Assembly: GCA_030644725.1 (NCBI GenBank)
Contig: CP130629.1
Location: forward strand, 1,109,572-1,173,571
Length of the DNA stretch: 64,000 bases
Reading direction: 5' to 3'
Origin: Candidatus Electrothrix communis
Lineage (GTDB): Bacteria > Desulfobacterota > Desulfobulbia > Desulfobulbales > Desulfobulbaceae
Shown piece after piece: positions 26,005 to 34,932 of this stretch (positions within the stretch are counted from its first letter, which is position 1; each line of letters starts with the position of its first letter). Both the position numbers and the translations under genes were made by a program. The notes under the pieces were generated by a model. That model saw only the letters and a list, made by a program, of their open reading frames with translations, was not told where the DNA came from and did no database searches.

Positions 26005-27843
26005 TTACTCCACAGTCACACTCTTAGCCAAGTTCCTCGGCTGATCAACATCGCAGCCGCGCCGATTGGCGACTTCATAGGCGAGAAGCTGGGCCGGGAT
26101 AGTATAGAGCAGTGGATTGAGTTCCTCATGAACCTTGGGAAGATAGAGAACATCATCGGTTAGGTCAGCAAGATGTTCATCCCCTTCTGTACCGATCAGC
26201 AGTAAACGCCCTTGGCGGGCCCGAATTTCTTCCACATTGGAGATGGTTTTCTGATACACCGCATCCTGCGGAACCAAAGCCATGACCGGCATATCCTTAT
26301 CAATCAGGGCGATGGGACCATGCTTGAGTTCACCGGCAGCATAGCCTTCGGCATGGATATAGGAAATCTCCTTCAATTTCAAGGCACCTTCCAAGGCAAT
26401 AGGAAAGTTCAGTCCCCGCCCGACAAAGAGAAAATCCTTTGCATCATAATATCCCTCAATCATCTCCCTGATTTGTTCCTGCATGCCCGGCAGCGTTGAC
26501 TCAATAACTGCGGCAACATCAATGAGTGCTGCTCCCAATTCTTTGAGCGTCTCCTGGTCAATAGTCTGACGCACTTGGCCGAGATACAGAGTGAACAAGA
26601 AAAGGGCTGAAAGCTGGCTGGTAAAGGCCTTGGTCGAGGCCACCCCGATCTCAGGACCGGCATGGGTATAAATGACTCCGTCTGCTTCCCTGGTCATGGT
26701 GGAACCAACCACATTACAGATAGTCACCACCCTGGAACCCAATGAGGCAGCCAAGCGAATACCTGCCAGGGTATCTGCTGTTTCCCCGGACTGAGAAATG
26801 GACACGGTCAGGACCCGCTCATCAAGCAAGAGTCGACGATAGCGGAATTCCGAGGCAATATCCACATCCACCGGGATACCGGCCCATTTTTCAATCCAAT
26901 ACTTGGCCACCAAGGCTGCATGCCAGGAGGTTCCGCAGGCAACCAGCGCAATTCTCTCGATTTTCCGCAGTTCATTATCGGAAAGACCGATCTCCGGGAT
27001 ATCAATTCTTCCTGTATCCGGGACAATCCTGCCGCTCACCGTATTGAGGATTGCCTGGGGCTGCTCATAGATTTCCTTGAGCATGAAATGCTTATAACCG
27101 GCTTTCTCGGCCATAGCAGCGTTCCAGTTAATCGTTTTGACTTCCTTGGTGATTTTCTGTCCGCTTTCAACCCCCATGATGGTATAGGAACCTTTTTCAA
27201 GCACAGCCAATTCATGGTCATCAAGGAAAATAACATCCTTGGTATAGGGCAGCAGGGCCGGGATATCCGAGGCCAGATAGCAGGCATCGGCATCAACGCC
27301 CATGACCAGGGGGCTCTGGTTACGAGCTGCAACCAATCGGCCCGGATCCTTTAAGCACATCACACCCAGGGCATAGGAGCCCTCGACTCGAGCCAGAGCG
27401 GTGCGCACGGCAGTTACCAGATCATCTTCAAGATATTTTTCAATCAGATGAGCCAGCACCTCGGTATCCGTCTCTGAAGAGAAACGATGCCCGTCCGCAA
27501 CAAGCTCCTGTTTGAGCTGCCCATAATTTTCAATAATCCCATTATGAACCACCACCAGTTCACCGGTACAATCAGAATGAGGATGGGCATTATCTTCAGT
27601 GGGTGCGCCGTGGGTGGCCCAGCGGGTGTGACCAAGACCGGTATGAGCGTCCACCCCGATATGTTCATCAACCACTTCTTCCAGATTGATCAGTTTGCCA
27701 GCAGCCCGAAATTTTACCAAGGCATCCTGATATTGATAAACAAGACCGGCTGAGTCGTATCCGCGATATTCTAAACGGCGTAACCCTTCCAGCAATACCG
27801 GAATGACTTTTCGATTTCCGGTATAACCGACTATCCCACACAT
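26005..27843 (-). CDS. glmS: glutamine-fructose-6-phosphate aminotransferase (isomerizing)
   Basis: Makes glucosamine-6-phosphate from fructose-6-phosphate and glutamine, the first step to peptidoglycan and LPS amino sugars. 612 aa, full length. The N-terminal Ntn-amidotransferase begins at Cys2 (MCGIVGYTG) and contains RRLEYRGYDSAG, GHTRWATHG and HNGIIENY. Two SIS sugar-isomerase domains follow (CGTSWHAALVAKYWIE, SISQSGETADTLAG, GPEIGVASTKAFTSQ). The C-terminal tail ends NLAKSVTVE as usual. No glmS ribozyme is seen upstream. Confidence 0.98.
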   Translation of the reverse strand: MCGIVGYTGNRKVIPVLLEGLRRLEYRGYDSAGLVYQYQDALVKFRAAGKLINLEEVVDEHIGVDAHTGLGHTRWATHGAPTEDNAHPHSDCTGELVVVHNGIIENYGQLKQELVADGHRFSSETDTEVLAHLIEKYLEDDLVTAVRTALARVEGSYALGVMCLKDPGRLVAARNQSPLVMGVDADACYLASDIPALLPYTKDVIFLDDHELAVLEKGSYTIMGVESGQKITKEVKTINWNAAMAEKAGYKHFMLKEIYEQPQAILNTVSGRIVPDTGRIDIPEIGLSDNELRKIERIALVACGTSWHAALVAKYWIEKWAGIPVDVDIASEFRYRRLLLDERVLTVSISQSGETADTLAGIRLAASLGSRVVTICNVVGSTMTREADGVIYTHAGPEIGVASTKAFTSQLSALFLFTLYLGQVRQTIDQETLKELGAALIDVAAVIESTLPGMQEQIREMIEGYYDAKDFLFVGRGLNFPIALEGALKLKEISYIHAEGYAAGELKHGPIALIDKDMPVMALVPQDAVYQKTISNVEEIRARQGRLLLIGTEGDEHLADLTDDVLYLPKVHEELNPLLYTIPAQLLAYEVANRRGCDVDQPRNLAKSVTVE

Positions 27844-28203
27844 AGTGACTCCAACAGAATTATAATGAATAAAAAAATGCCTGAATTATTGACGATTTAT
27901 CTACTCGAATTTTCTCTAAAAAAATAAGACTCGTCAGGCAAATACAAAAAAAGAATATCATATCCGGTCGATAAAGGACATAGAAAAAACACCGTGCAAT
28001 AACCGGGAAAATATTTACAGGGCTCGGCAAAGGCAGTATCTTCTTTTGTTGCGAAAATCCATTTCCTTCAGGGCCGAATTGGTTATGATGTTGTTCCCGA
28101 AATCACCGGACAGAAACACTGCAAGTGACCGAGTGACTTCCCCCCTCCTTTTTTTGGGGCAGCCGATCAACCTCGTCCTGTGATAAACACTGCATAATGG
28201 GCA
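27844..28203. other. 360-bp divergent intergenic region
   Basis: Spacer between the divergent glmS and nudix genes. It is AT-rich near glmS, with a C8-T7 run near 28139-28156. No gene or conserved RNA was recognised; promoters for both genes are expected. Confidence 0.5.
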
Positions 28204-28638
28204 ATGATGAGCAAGAAAGATAAGAAAAAAATGCGAAAAAAAGCAGGCGTTGTTGCCTATAAATATACAGAGAACGATCAGGAACCCCTGGTGCTGCTCG
28301 TCTCGGCCCGCAAGGCAAAAGGTTCGTGGGTGTTTCCGGTCGGCGGGATTGATCCCGGAGAAACCCCGGCAATCGCAGCGGCCCGTGAATGCGAAGAGGA
28401 GTCTGGCTACTGTGTTGAAATCGGCAATATGCTGACCCCCATAGAATCGTGCAAATCATGCAGCGGCAAAAAAAAAGACCATTTCATCTTCTTTCTGGCC
28501 ACGGTAACGGCAGAAAAAGAGACATGGGAAACGGACAGAAGCAGAGAATGGGTTCCTCTTTCCCAGGCAAAAGACAGACTACCCTCCTTGTTTCACAGCG
28601 TGGCTGAAGAAGCGTCCCGCTTTCTTGCTAAGCAGTAA
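28204..28638 (+). CDS. Nudix hydrolase
   Basis: 144 aa. The full Nudix box GX5EX7REUXEEXGU is visible as GIDPGETPAIAAARECEEES, which binds the catalytic metal. The surrounding fold (AGVVAYKYTEN, VLLVSARKAKGSWVFPVGG) resembles diphosphoinositol-polyphosphate / ADP-sugar type Nudix enzymes (Pfam NUDIX), but the substrate cannot be read. A basic N-terminus (KKDKKKMRKK) precedes the domain. It lies 101 bp upstream of pyrE, with a hairpin repeat between. Confidence 0.9.
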   Translation: MMSKKDKKKMRKKAGVVAYKYTENDQEPLVLLVSARKAKGSWVFPVGGIDPGETPAIAAARECEEESGYCVEIGNMLTPIESCKSCSGKKKDHFIFFLATVTAEKETWETDRSREWVPLSQAKDRLPSLFHSVAEEASRFLAKQ

Positions 28639-28663
28639 GGATTCAATCAAAAGATACAGGATC

Positions 28664-28692
28664 GTAGGGGCAACGGCATGCCGTGCCCCTAC
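28664..28692. repeat. palindromic intergenic hairpin repeat
   Basis: GTAGGGGCA, a bulged A, CGGC-AT-GCCG, then TGCCCCTAC form a near-perfect hairpin between the nudix gene and pyrE. GTAGGGGC-type palindromes are common dispersed repeats in many bacteria. It lacks a T tract, so termination is uncertain. Confidence 0.6.
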
Positions 28693-28739
28693 CTCCCATC
28701 CCCCTCTAATAAAAAGAAACCATTAAGGATAGTATACAG

Positions 28740-29300
28740 ATGAACACAGCAGATGAGCGAAAGCGACTGAAAGAACTCCTCCTTGAAAAATCATATCGTC
28801 AAGGAACCTTCACCCTGACATCAGGAAAAACGTCGGATTTTTATATTGACGGTAAGCAGACCACTCTGGATGCCGAAGGAGGCTATCTCTGCGGACGGCT
28901 CCTCTTTGAGCTGATCAAGAATAATCCGGAACACATCAGCAGTGTTGGCGGCATGACATTAGGGGCAGATCCTCTTGTGACCGCAGTATCCGTTGTCAGT
29001 CACCTGGAAGGCAGCCCCATCCCGGCCTTTATTGTTCGCAAAGAGGCAAAGGGGCATGGCACGGGTAATTACATAGAAGGAAAGAAAAACCTGAAGGAGG
29101 GAAGTTATGTCGCACTGGTTGAAGATGTCGTGACCACGGGCGGAACCCTGATTCAGGTTATTGAGCGGGTGGAAAACGAGGGCTTTAAAGTCGGCCTGGT
29201 TGTTACAGTGGTTGATCGCGAGGAAGGCGGCGCTGAGGTTCTTGCTCAGGCTGGCTATCCCTTAAAATCCATTTTCACCAGAACAGAGCTTATCGGTTGA
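28740..29300 (+). CDS. pyrE: orotate phosphoribosyltransferase
   Basis: Joins orotate to PRPP to give OMP in pyrimidine synthesis. 186 aa. Features: KSYRQGTFTLTSGKTSDFYID at the N-terminus (split in the family as FTLTSG and YID), the flexible loop VRKEAKGHGTGNYIEG, and the PRPP-binding motif VALVEDVVTTGGTL. The start ATG is at 28740; the ribosome site is weak (AAGGATA). The dual-CxxC gene follows 19 bp later and may share the transcript. Confidence 0.95.
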   Translation: MNTADERKRLKELLLEKSYRQGTFTLTSGKTSDFYIDGKQTTLDAEGGYLCGRLLFELIKNNPEHISSVGGMTLGADPLVTAVSVVSHLEGSPIPAFIVRKEAKGHGTGNYIEGKKNLKEGSYVALVEDVVTTGGTLIQVIERVENEGFKVGLVVTVVDREEGGAEVLAQAGYPLKSIFTRTELIG

Positions 29301-29319
29301 GCGATTGAGGCGCTCCTTT

Positions 29320-29490
29320 ATGCAATGCAAAAAATGTGATGGTAAGTTGGAGGTACAGCGGCAATGTCGTCGGGTACGCCTCAAGTGCCGAAAATGTCAT
29401 CAGGAATATCAAATCCACGAAGTGGCAGCGGATCTGGATGCGGAAACGGAAAAGCTGCTTGAACGCTACACCTGCATCATTTACGACTGA
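29320..29490 (+). CDS. small dual-CxxC zinc-ribbon protein, possible selenoprotein family
   Basis: 56 aa from the ATG at 29320, with two CxxC pairs (CKKCDG and CRKCHQ) that suit a zinc ribbon, then HEVAADLDAETEKLLERY and a terminal TCIIYD. I recall this as the 'dual CXXC motif small (seleno)protein' family, in which some members end with selenocysteine; this is recollection, not a search. The stop here is TGA directly after the conserved YD, with a strong hairpin 12 bases beyond. If TGA were read, the frame stays open for about 50 codons to a TGA overlapping the next start. Confidence 0.75.
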   Translation: MQCKKCDGKLEVQRQCRRVRLKCRKCHQEYQIHEVAADLDAETEKLLERYTCIIYD

Positions 29491-29502
29491 GCAGAACCTC
29501 AA

Positions 29503-29527
29503 GGGGAGCAGTATCCTGCTGCTCCCC
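29503..29527 (+). promoter_or_regulatory. hairpin 12 nt after TGA: SECIS candidate or terminator
   Basis: GGGGAGCAG (29503-29511) pairs perfectly with CTGCTCCCC (29519-29527) around a 7-base loop that starts 22 bases after the TGA. The spacing fits a bacterial SECIS element. The loop (TATCCTG) lacks the usual early G. No T tract follows, so it is a poor intrinsic terminator. Confidence 0.4.
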
Positions 29528-29636
29528 CGGATGACAATTTTTCCCGAAGATATCTATTTTCATCCCCCAAGCTGGGGTGGTACTGTAACTACAGAGTAGT
29601 TATCCTATCCACTTCATACAATCCGAGCACCATTAA

Positions 29637-30896
29637 ATGAAAATACAACGACTTGAAATTGAAAATTTTCGGGGCATCCGAGAGATGCAGATTGATTTTC
29701 ACCCCCGATTGAATGTGTTTGCTGGAAAAAACGGGGTCGGTAAAACAACCGTTTTGGAAGCATTGAGCAAAGCACTTGGTGTCGCCCGTCTGCATCACGT
29801 TACAGGCAACGAACGTCATAATTTGGAAAGCAATGCGATCATCTATCAAAACCATATTCAAATCAATAAAAAACAAGCTAACATCCGCCTGCAATTATCT
29901 TTCAGAGAAAAAACTGTTTCAACAAGCGTAAGCAGCAACCCAGAAAAAATTACTTCGGATCTTTTCACCTACTTTCCTGAGGCGGATGTTAATCTTCCTT
30001 ACAAAGCATTCGCAGAAGATCGGACCACAATTGCCGGAATTTGGTCTCCGACTGAAAAAACAAGAAACAGTATTGCAGAAATAGATCCATGTATAGGGGC
30101 TATCGTTGATGATGCGACTCAATATAGCCATTATTTCAATTGGATTTCAGAACGGGAAGCATTAGAAAACAATAAGCTCAGGAGATTTCTTGATAGCGGG
30201 AAAGTATTCGGCAGAGATGATTTTGAACGGGATAATGTCCTCCAGCATGTGAAAACAGCCATTGAGGAAATTACAGGTTTTTCCGGACTGTTTCATGACA
30301 GAGAATTGTATGAATTTACGCTTCGAAAAAATTTTGGTGTAGACGAGAATACGCTTCTTTTCACTCAGCTTTCTTCCGGGGAACAACATCTGGTTGCATT
30401 TGTGGTAACGCTCGCTGTCTTCCTTGCTTTCAACTTTCCTGAAGCAGAAAACCCTCTGCACGAAGAAACCGTTTTTTTGATAGATGCGGTTGAATTGCAC
30501 CTGCATCCTTCTTGGCAACGAGAGATTATCCCTAAGCTTCTGCACTCCTTTCCGAACTGCCAGTTTATCATGACAACGCATTCACCGCAGGTACTTGGCA
30601 ATGTCAAGCCAGAGTCGATTTTCCTCCTGAAACGGGAGGATGATGAGATTATCTGTGAACAGCCCGATGAAAGCTACGGGATGACGATGGATCGAGTACT
30701 AGAACTCGTCATGGACGAGACAGCACGTCCAAATCAAGAAATGCAGGAACGTATCGAAAAACTTTTTGAACATATCAGCAGAAAGGAATTTGATGAGGCT
30801 TCCGACCTTATCAAGGTTCTCAAACAGGACATTCCTACCGACCCTGATCTTATACGGGCAGAGATGCTTCTCCACAAGAAAGGGCTGTCTTTATGA
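29637..30896 (+). CDS. ptuA: Septu-like defence ATPase PtuA (AAA15/21 family)
   Basis: 419 aa, RecF/SMC-like ATPase paired with an HNH nuclease, the layout of the Septu anti-phage system, in which PtuA forms a scaffold that controls PtuB. Walker A GKNGVGKTT (near residue 29) and the ABC signature LSSGEQHLVAF are present. At the Walker B site the sequence is FLIDAVELHLHP: Asp283 is kept but the catalytic Glu position is Ala284. H-loop MTTHSPQVL follows. The stop overlaps ptuB by 4 bp (ATGA). The pair lies between pyrE-linked genes and ilvC, with no integrase or obvious direct repeats. Confidence 0.85.
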   Translation: MKIQRLEIENFRGIREMQIDFHPRLNVFAGKNGVGKTTVLEALSKALGVARLHHVTGNERHNLESNAIIYQNHIQINKKQANIRLQLSFREKTVSTSVSSNPEKITSDLFTYFPEADVNLPYKAFAEDRTTIAGIWSPTEKTRNSIAEIDPCIGAIVDDATQYSHYFNWISEREALENNKLRRFLDSGKVFGRDDFERDNVLQHVKTAIEEITGFSGLFHDRELYEFTLRKNFGVDENTLLFTQLSSGEQHLVAFVVTLAVFLAFNFPEAENPLHEETVFLIDAVELHLHPSWQREIIPKLLHSFPNCQFIMTTHSPQVLGNVKPESIFLLKREDDEIICEQPDESYGMTMDRVLELVMDETARPNQEMQERIEKLFEHISRKEFDEASDLIKVLKQDIPTDPDLIRAEMLLHKKGLSL

Positions 30897-31513
30897 GGGG
30901 CATCAAGAAAAGCAAGGAGTCCGATGATTTCAGCCGATGGAAAAACCGGAACAAGAGAGCGGGTTGGAACGATTTTACAGGCGGTTTAGAATACGGAGAA
31001 GTCAAAGAGCAGCTAACAGCTGAGCAGCTTGGGATATGCTGCTATTGTGAAGTGATGCTGACGGAGCATGATTGCCACATTGAACATCTGCAACCCAAAA
31101 GTATTTATCCGCAGAAAATGTTTGCTTACGAGAATCTTTTGGCTTCCTGCAATCGGAAAGAGAGTTGTGGACATAAAAAAGGAAAATGGTATAGCTCTGA
31201 TATGGTCTCACCGCTGGATGAAGATTGTGAAAAACGTTTCACCTATACCCTTGACGGTCGGATAATGCCCTCGGATAAAGAAGATACCTCGGCCTCGGAG
31301 ACCATCAAGCAACTGGGTTTGAACTGTCCCAAACTGAAAGACCAACGAAAAAGTATCATCTTGGCCTTAGACAATGGAGGAAACGGCCCGGAGCCAAAAT
31401 ATCTGCAAACAGTTGCCGCAGAAATTTTGAAGAGGGAAAGGGCTTGGCCGTTTGGGTTTTACACCGTCCTCTTATTTCTAGCAGAATTGCATGAAATTCC
31501 AATTCCGCAATGA
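30893..31513 (+). CDS. ptuB: Septu-like HNH endonuclease PtuB
   Basis: 206 aa of the TIGR02646/HNH class. The nuclease core is complete: CCYC (49-52), the HIEH catalytic region (62-65) followed by LQPKS, Asn81 in ENLLASC, and the second zinc half CNRKESCGHKK (86-95). The start overlaps the end of ptuA (ATGA), so translation is coupled. In Septu the nuclease degrades invading or host nucleic acid once released by PtuA. No further system gene follows. Confidence 0.85.
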   Translation: MRGIKKSKESDDFSRWKNRNKRAGWNDFTGGLEYGEVKEQLTAEQLGICCYCEVMLTEHDCHIEHLQPKSIYPQKMFAYENLLASCNRKESCGHKKGKWYSSDMVSPLDEDCEKRFTYTLDGRIMPSDKEDTSASETIKQLGLNCPKLKDQRKSIILALDNGGNGPEPKYLQTVAAEILKRERAWPFGFYTVLLFLAELHEIPIPQ

Positions 31514-31600
31514 GAGGAGCAAGGCCCCCTTACCCATCGAAACATGAATCATCCTGAATAATCGCGCTTATATATAACGCCGCTCCTCACCGAGAGTCTC

Positions 31601-31864
31601 CTATTGGGAGATAGCTATTACGACATCTGCAATAAATGACAGTATTATTACCGCCGGTATGGCGAAAAAAGCGTAAAATACCTTTTTCCCTTTTGAGAGA
31701 TCATCTTTTCCAGCAAGTAGTATTATATAAAAAAGATAACAGATTATACCGAACGTCATCCCAACTCGAGTACACGGCGTTGGAGGAACAAAATGGGCCA
31801 AGGCACTGCAAGGAACCAGTATTATAGCCGAAACGCCGCTAAATATAACCGATTTCTTGCTCAT
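31601..31864 (-). CDS. small membrane protein of unknown function
   Basis: 87 aa with three hydrophobic stretches (FSGVSAIILVPCSALAHF, MTFGIICYLFYIILL, AFFAIPAVIILSFIADVV) and a good ribosome site (GAGAGGG) before the ATG at 31864. No family is recognised. It lies between the convergent ptuB and downstream ilvC and may be co-expressed with neither. Confidence 0.65.
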   Translation of the reverse strand: MSKKSVIFSGVSAIILVPCSALAHFVPPTPCTRVGMTFGIICYLFYIILLAGKDDLSKGKKVFYAFFAIPAVIILSFIADVVIAISQ

Positions 31865-31953
31865 CCCTCTCTCTTTTCTTAATATATCAAAGATTGCTGG
31901 TCAGCCCTAAGAGGAGAATATAACCCACTCTTTGCTCTTAGGGCTTAAGAAAA

Positions 31954-33423
31954 TTATATAATCGGCTTCATAGCACCCATGTATGAGCGCAATTCCTCAC
32001 CGATGATCTCTACGCCGGTGTAGCGAATATCCTCATTCACAGCGATCAGCTCTACATTACTGACTCCGTTATCCTTCGCATCCAGTCCCTTGCCAATGAC
32101 ATCGGTGCTCACGGCCTTCATGAAATCCTGGAGCAGCGGGTAGGCTGCATGGTTAAAGAGGTAACAGCCGTATTCCGCTGTATCAGAGATAACCACGTTC
32201 ATCTCGTAGAGCTTCTTCCGGGTGATCAGATTGGCGATCAGCGGCAGCTCATGCAGGGACTCGTAATAAGCAGACTCTTCCTTGATACCTGCGGAAACCA
32301 TAGTGTCAAAGGCCAGCTCCACGCCCGCTTTGACCATAGCCACCATCAGGATGCCCTTATCAAAGTACTCCTGCTCAGCAATCGCAACATCTGCGGCTTC
32401 AATTTTTTCAAAATCGGTTTCACCGGTTTCTTTGCGCCAGTTGAGCAGATCAGCATCATCCTTGGCCCAGTCTTTCATCATGGTTGTGGAAAAATGCCCG
32501 GACATGATGTCATCCATATGCTTATGAAAAAGCGGGGCCATGATTTGACTCAATTCTTCAGCCAGCTCATGAGCGCGGATCTTGGCCGGATTAGAGAGCC
32601 GATCCATCATATTGGTGATACCACCGTGCTTAAGGGCCTCGGTAATGGTCTCCCAGCCGTTCTGGATAAACTTAACCGCGTAAGCTGCATCAATGCCCTG
32701 CTCAACCATCTTTTCAAAACAAAGCAAAGAACCCGTTTGCAGCATACCGCAGAGAATGGTCTGCTCACCCATCAGGTCAGACTTGACCTCGGCAACAAAG
32801 GAGGACTCCAGGCAACCGGCCCGATCACCGCCGGTACCGCAGGCATAGGCCTTGGCCACATCCCAACCGACCCCCTGGGGATCGTTTTCGCGATGAACAG
32901 CCAACAGGGTCGGAACGCCAAAACCGCGCTTGTACTCCTCACGAACCTCGGTTCCGGGAGATTTCGGAGCCACCATAACGACTGTGATATCCTTACGGAT
33001 CTGCATGCCTTCTTCAACGATATTAAAACCGTGCGAGTAAGACAGACAAGAGTTTTCCTTCATGAAGGGCATAACCGTCTCAATGACGTTGGAATGCTGC
33101 TTATCCGGGGTCAGGTTGATGACCAGATCAGCATCAGGCAGCATTTCTTCGTAGCTGCCTACCTTGAAATCGTTCTCTGTGGCATTTTTCCAGGACTGGC
33201 GTTGCTCCTTAATCGCTGCCTCACGCAGGGTGTAGGATACGTCCAGGCCGGAATCACGCAGGTTCAGACCCTGGTTCAGGCCCTGGGCACCGCAGCCGAC
33301 AATAACAATTTTCTTGCCTTTCAGGGCTTCCACCCCGTTGAACTCTGAGGCATCCATGAAACGGCATTGGCCCAGCTCTTCGAGCTGGAGGCGCAGGGGC
33401 AGGCTATTAAAATAATTCGCCAT
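31954..33423 (-). CDS. ilvC: ketol-acid reductoisomerase, long class II form
   Basis: NADPH-dependent second step of valine/isoleucine synthesis. 489 aa, the long E. coli-type enzyme with a duplicated C-terminal knotted domain, not the ~330-aa short form. N-terminal [18 protein letters not shown], Rossmann [29 protein letters not shown], and metal-ligand regions [12 protein letters not shown] and [13 protein letters not shown] are seen. It is divergent from ilvY, as in enterobacteria, with a palindromic site between, so activation by IlvY with substrate is expected. Confidence 0.97.
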   Translation of the reverse strand: MANYFNSLPLRLQLEELGQCRFMDASEFNGVEALKGKKIVIVGCGAQGLNQGLNLRDSGLDVSYTLREAAIKEQRQSWKNATENDFKVGSYEEMLPDADLVINLTPDKQHSNVIETVMPFMKENSCLSYSHGFNIVEEGMQIRKDITVVMVAPKSPGTEVREEYKRGFGVPTLLAVHRENDPQGVGWDVAKAYACGTGGDRAGCLESSFVAEVKSDLMGEQTILCGMLQTGSLLCFEKMVEQGIDAAYAVKFIQNGWETITEALKHGGITNMMDRLSNPAKIRAHELAEELSQIMAPLFHKHMDDIMSGHFSTTMMKDWAKDDADLLNWRKETGETDFEKIEAADVAIAEQEYFDKGILMVAMVKAGVELAFDTMVSAGIKEESAYYESLHELPLIANLITRKKLYEMNVVISDTAEYGCYLFNHAAYPLLQDFMKAVSTDVIGKGLDAKDNGVSNVELIAVNEDIRYTGVEIIGEELRSYMGAMKPII

Positions 33424-33578
33424 CGGTTTTTCTCCTTGGGTTGGTGTACTCTGTGTGAGATAAACTCTTTCTCGCCCGCAACGCAGCGACCAAAAAGAGC
33501 CTGTGAGGTCAATTTTGTATTCGAGGCCATACTAACATGTTATGTTATTGCGTAAAGTGATTTATTTGCGATACACTC

Positions 33579-33593
33579 TTGCAAAATTTGCAA
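33579..33593. promoter_or_regulatory. probable IlvY operator
   Basis: TTGCAAA-A-TTTGCAA is a 15-bp perfect palindrome with T-N11-A spacing typical of LysR-type regulators, 12 bp before the ilvY start and between divergent ilvY and ilvC. Looser half-sites (TTGCG, near 33549 and 33566) lie closer to ilvC and may be a second operator. Confidence 0.6.
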
Positions 33594-33604
33594 CACAGAG
33601 ATTC

Positions 33605-34507
33605 ATGAATATTGAAACGTTACATATTTTTCAGCATCTTGCCAAAACCCTCCATTTCGGCAGAACCAGCCGGGCCTGCAACATTTCCCCTTCAGCCCTG
33701 ACCCGTGCTGTACAGCGATTGGAAGAAGAAGTAGGGGAACAGCTTTTACTCCGTGATAATCGGTCGGTTTCCCTAACCAGAGCAGGAGAATACTTTCGGG
33801 AATACGCAGAAGATGTACTCCAGCGACGGGAACAGCTTCAGCTCCAACTTGCAAGTAACCGAGAGCTGAAAGGCTCTGTCTCCCTCTACTGCTCTGTAAC
33901 TGCGGCGTATTCTGTGCTCCCAAATATTTTTCAGCGCTTCAGAAAGGCCTACCCGAGGGTTCATCTTAAATTACAGACCGGTGATGCTGCTGATGCTCTG
34001 ACCCGCCTGCAAAATAGGGAAACAGATATAGCGATTGCGGCCCTGCCGGAAAAGTTGTCGGACCGAATCGACTTTCTGAAAATAATGGAAACCCCGTTGG
34101 TATTTATTGAACCGACTGAATACCCGGATACTGTACATGTACAGCGCAAGAGAAAGGGGATTGATTGGCAGAAGACGCCGATCATCATGCCAAAAATTGG
34201 CCTCAGCAGGCAGCGGATAGATTACTGGTTTACTGAAAACCATATCGTCCCGGATGTTTATGCCGAGGTGGCAGGAAATGAGGCGATTATTGCAATGGTC
34301 AGCCTTGGCTGCGGCGTGGGCGTTGTGCCGTTATTAGTCCTGGAAAAGAGTCCAGCACGGGAACAGGTAAAGCCTCTGGAGCCCTCGCCTCGGTTGGCCC
34401 CGTTTTCCATTGCAATATGTACCATGAGGAAAAAAAATCGTTCTCCGCAGGTTCAGGCATTTTGGGAGATTTCAACATCAACAGAGAAAAACAGTAAGAA
34501 AAGATGA
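33605..34507 (+). CDS. ilvY: LysR-family activator IlvY
   Basis: 300 aa. An N-terminal winged helix (HIFQHLAKTLHFGRTSRACN, SPSALTRAVQRLEEEVG) is typical of IlvY, followed by the LysR inducer-binding domain (LKGSVSLYCSVTAAYSVLP, VAGNEAIIAMVSLGCGVGVV). The start ATG at 33605 matches the family N-terminus MNIETLHIF; the open frame upstream is longer but crosses the operator. Divergence from ilvC supports the assignment. A short hairpin follows the stop. Confidence 0.92.
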   Translation: MNIETLHIFQHLAKTLHFGRTSRACNISPSALTRAVQRLEEEVGEQLLLRDNRSVSLTRAGEYFREYAEDVLQRREQLQLQLASNRELKGSVSLYCSVTAAYSVLPNIFQRFRKAYPRVHLKLQTGDAADALTRLQNRETDIAIAALPEKLSDRIDFLKIMETPLVFIEPTEYPDTVHVQRKRKGIDWQKTPIIMPKIGLSRQRIDYWFTENHIVPDVYAEVAGNEAIIAMVSLGCGVGVVPLLVLEKSPAREQVKPLEPSPRLAPFSIAICTMRKKNRSPQVQAFWEISTSTEKNSKKR

Positions 34508-34516
34508 AGAATAACA

Positions 34517-34537
34517 ACCCGCCCTGAGGAGGCGGGT
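34517..34537 (+). terminator. stem-loop after ilvY
   Basis: ACCCGCC pairs with GGCGGGT around a 7-base loop 10 bp after the ilvY stop. There is no T tract, so it may be only a weak or Rho-assisted terminator. Confidence 0.4.
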
Positions 34538-34572
34538 ATCAAAAGAAGTGGTACCTACAGCTGATTGACTGT

Positions 34573-34932
34573 CTATGTTAGCTTAGCCTGAGCTTCCAGG
34601 CGTTCCATTATCTGGACAAGCCTATCACATTTCTTTTTAAAATCATCCAGGGCCTGCTTTCCTGTTGCACTCTTTCGCCCTTCCAGTGGCATCTGGATAA
34701 GGGCCTTGATATCGTCATGAACTTCCTTATGCAGACTTTCCAGTGTGCTTATCTCGTCAAAATCACTGAATTCACGCAGAACGCTACCGTATAACAATTT
34801 ACCGAAATCACAACTGGTATGATCAGAAACATCTGAAAGAGATAACTCCTCAACTCCATAAAAGAAATCAGCGAGTTTTGACTTCCATTGCAAATGTGCT
34901 ATAATCCCAACCTGTAATTTTGTGATATCCAT
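34573..34932 (-). CDS. stand-alone CZB (chemoreceptor zinc-binding) domain protein
   Basis: 119 aa from the ATG at 34932, 5 bases after GGAGG. The pattern H-L-Q-W-K-S-K-L (His13 in this numbering), C-D-F-G-K-L-L-Y-G (Cys41) and L-H-K-E-V-H (His68, His72) matches the 3His/1Cys zinc site of CZB domains, which sense zinc or hypochlorous acid in chemoreceptors and diguanylate cyclases. Here the domain stands alone, without receptor or cyclase parts, and no chemotaxis gene is nearby. Confidence 0.8.
   Translation of the reverse strand: MDITKLQVGIIAHLQWKSKLADFFYGVEELSLSDVSDHTSCDFGKLLYGSVLREFSDFDEISTLESLHKEVHDDIKALIQMPLEGRKSATGKQALDDFKKKCDRLVQIMERLEAQAKLT

Noticed and set aside
25741-26163. 140-aa plus-strand ORF overlapping the end of glmS
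   Set aside because: Its second half is antisense to conserved glmS and the first half has no ribosome site; treated as repeat-like sequence.
27844-28203. glmS ribozyme upstream of glmS
   Set aside because: No matching conserved core could be seen and this RNA is mainly found in Gram-positive bacteria.
32149-33348. 399-aa plus-strand ORF opposite ilvC
   Set aside because: Shadow of a strongly conserved gene; no ribosome site or family.
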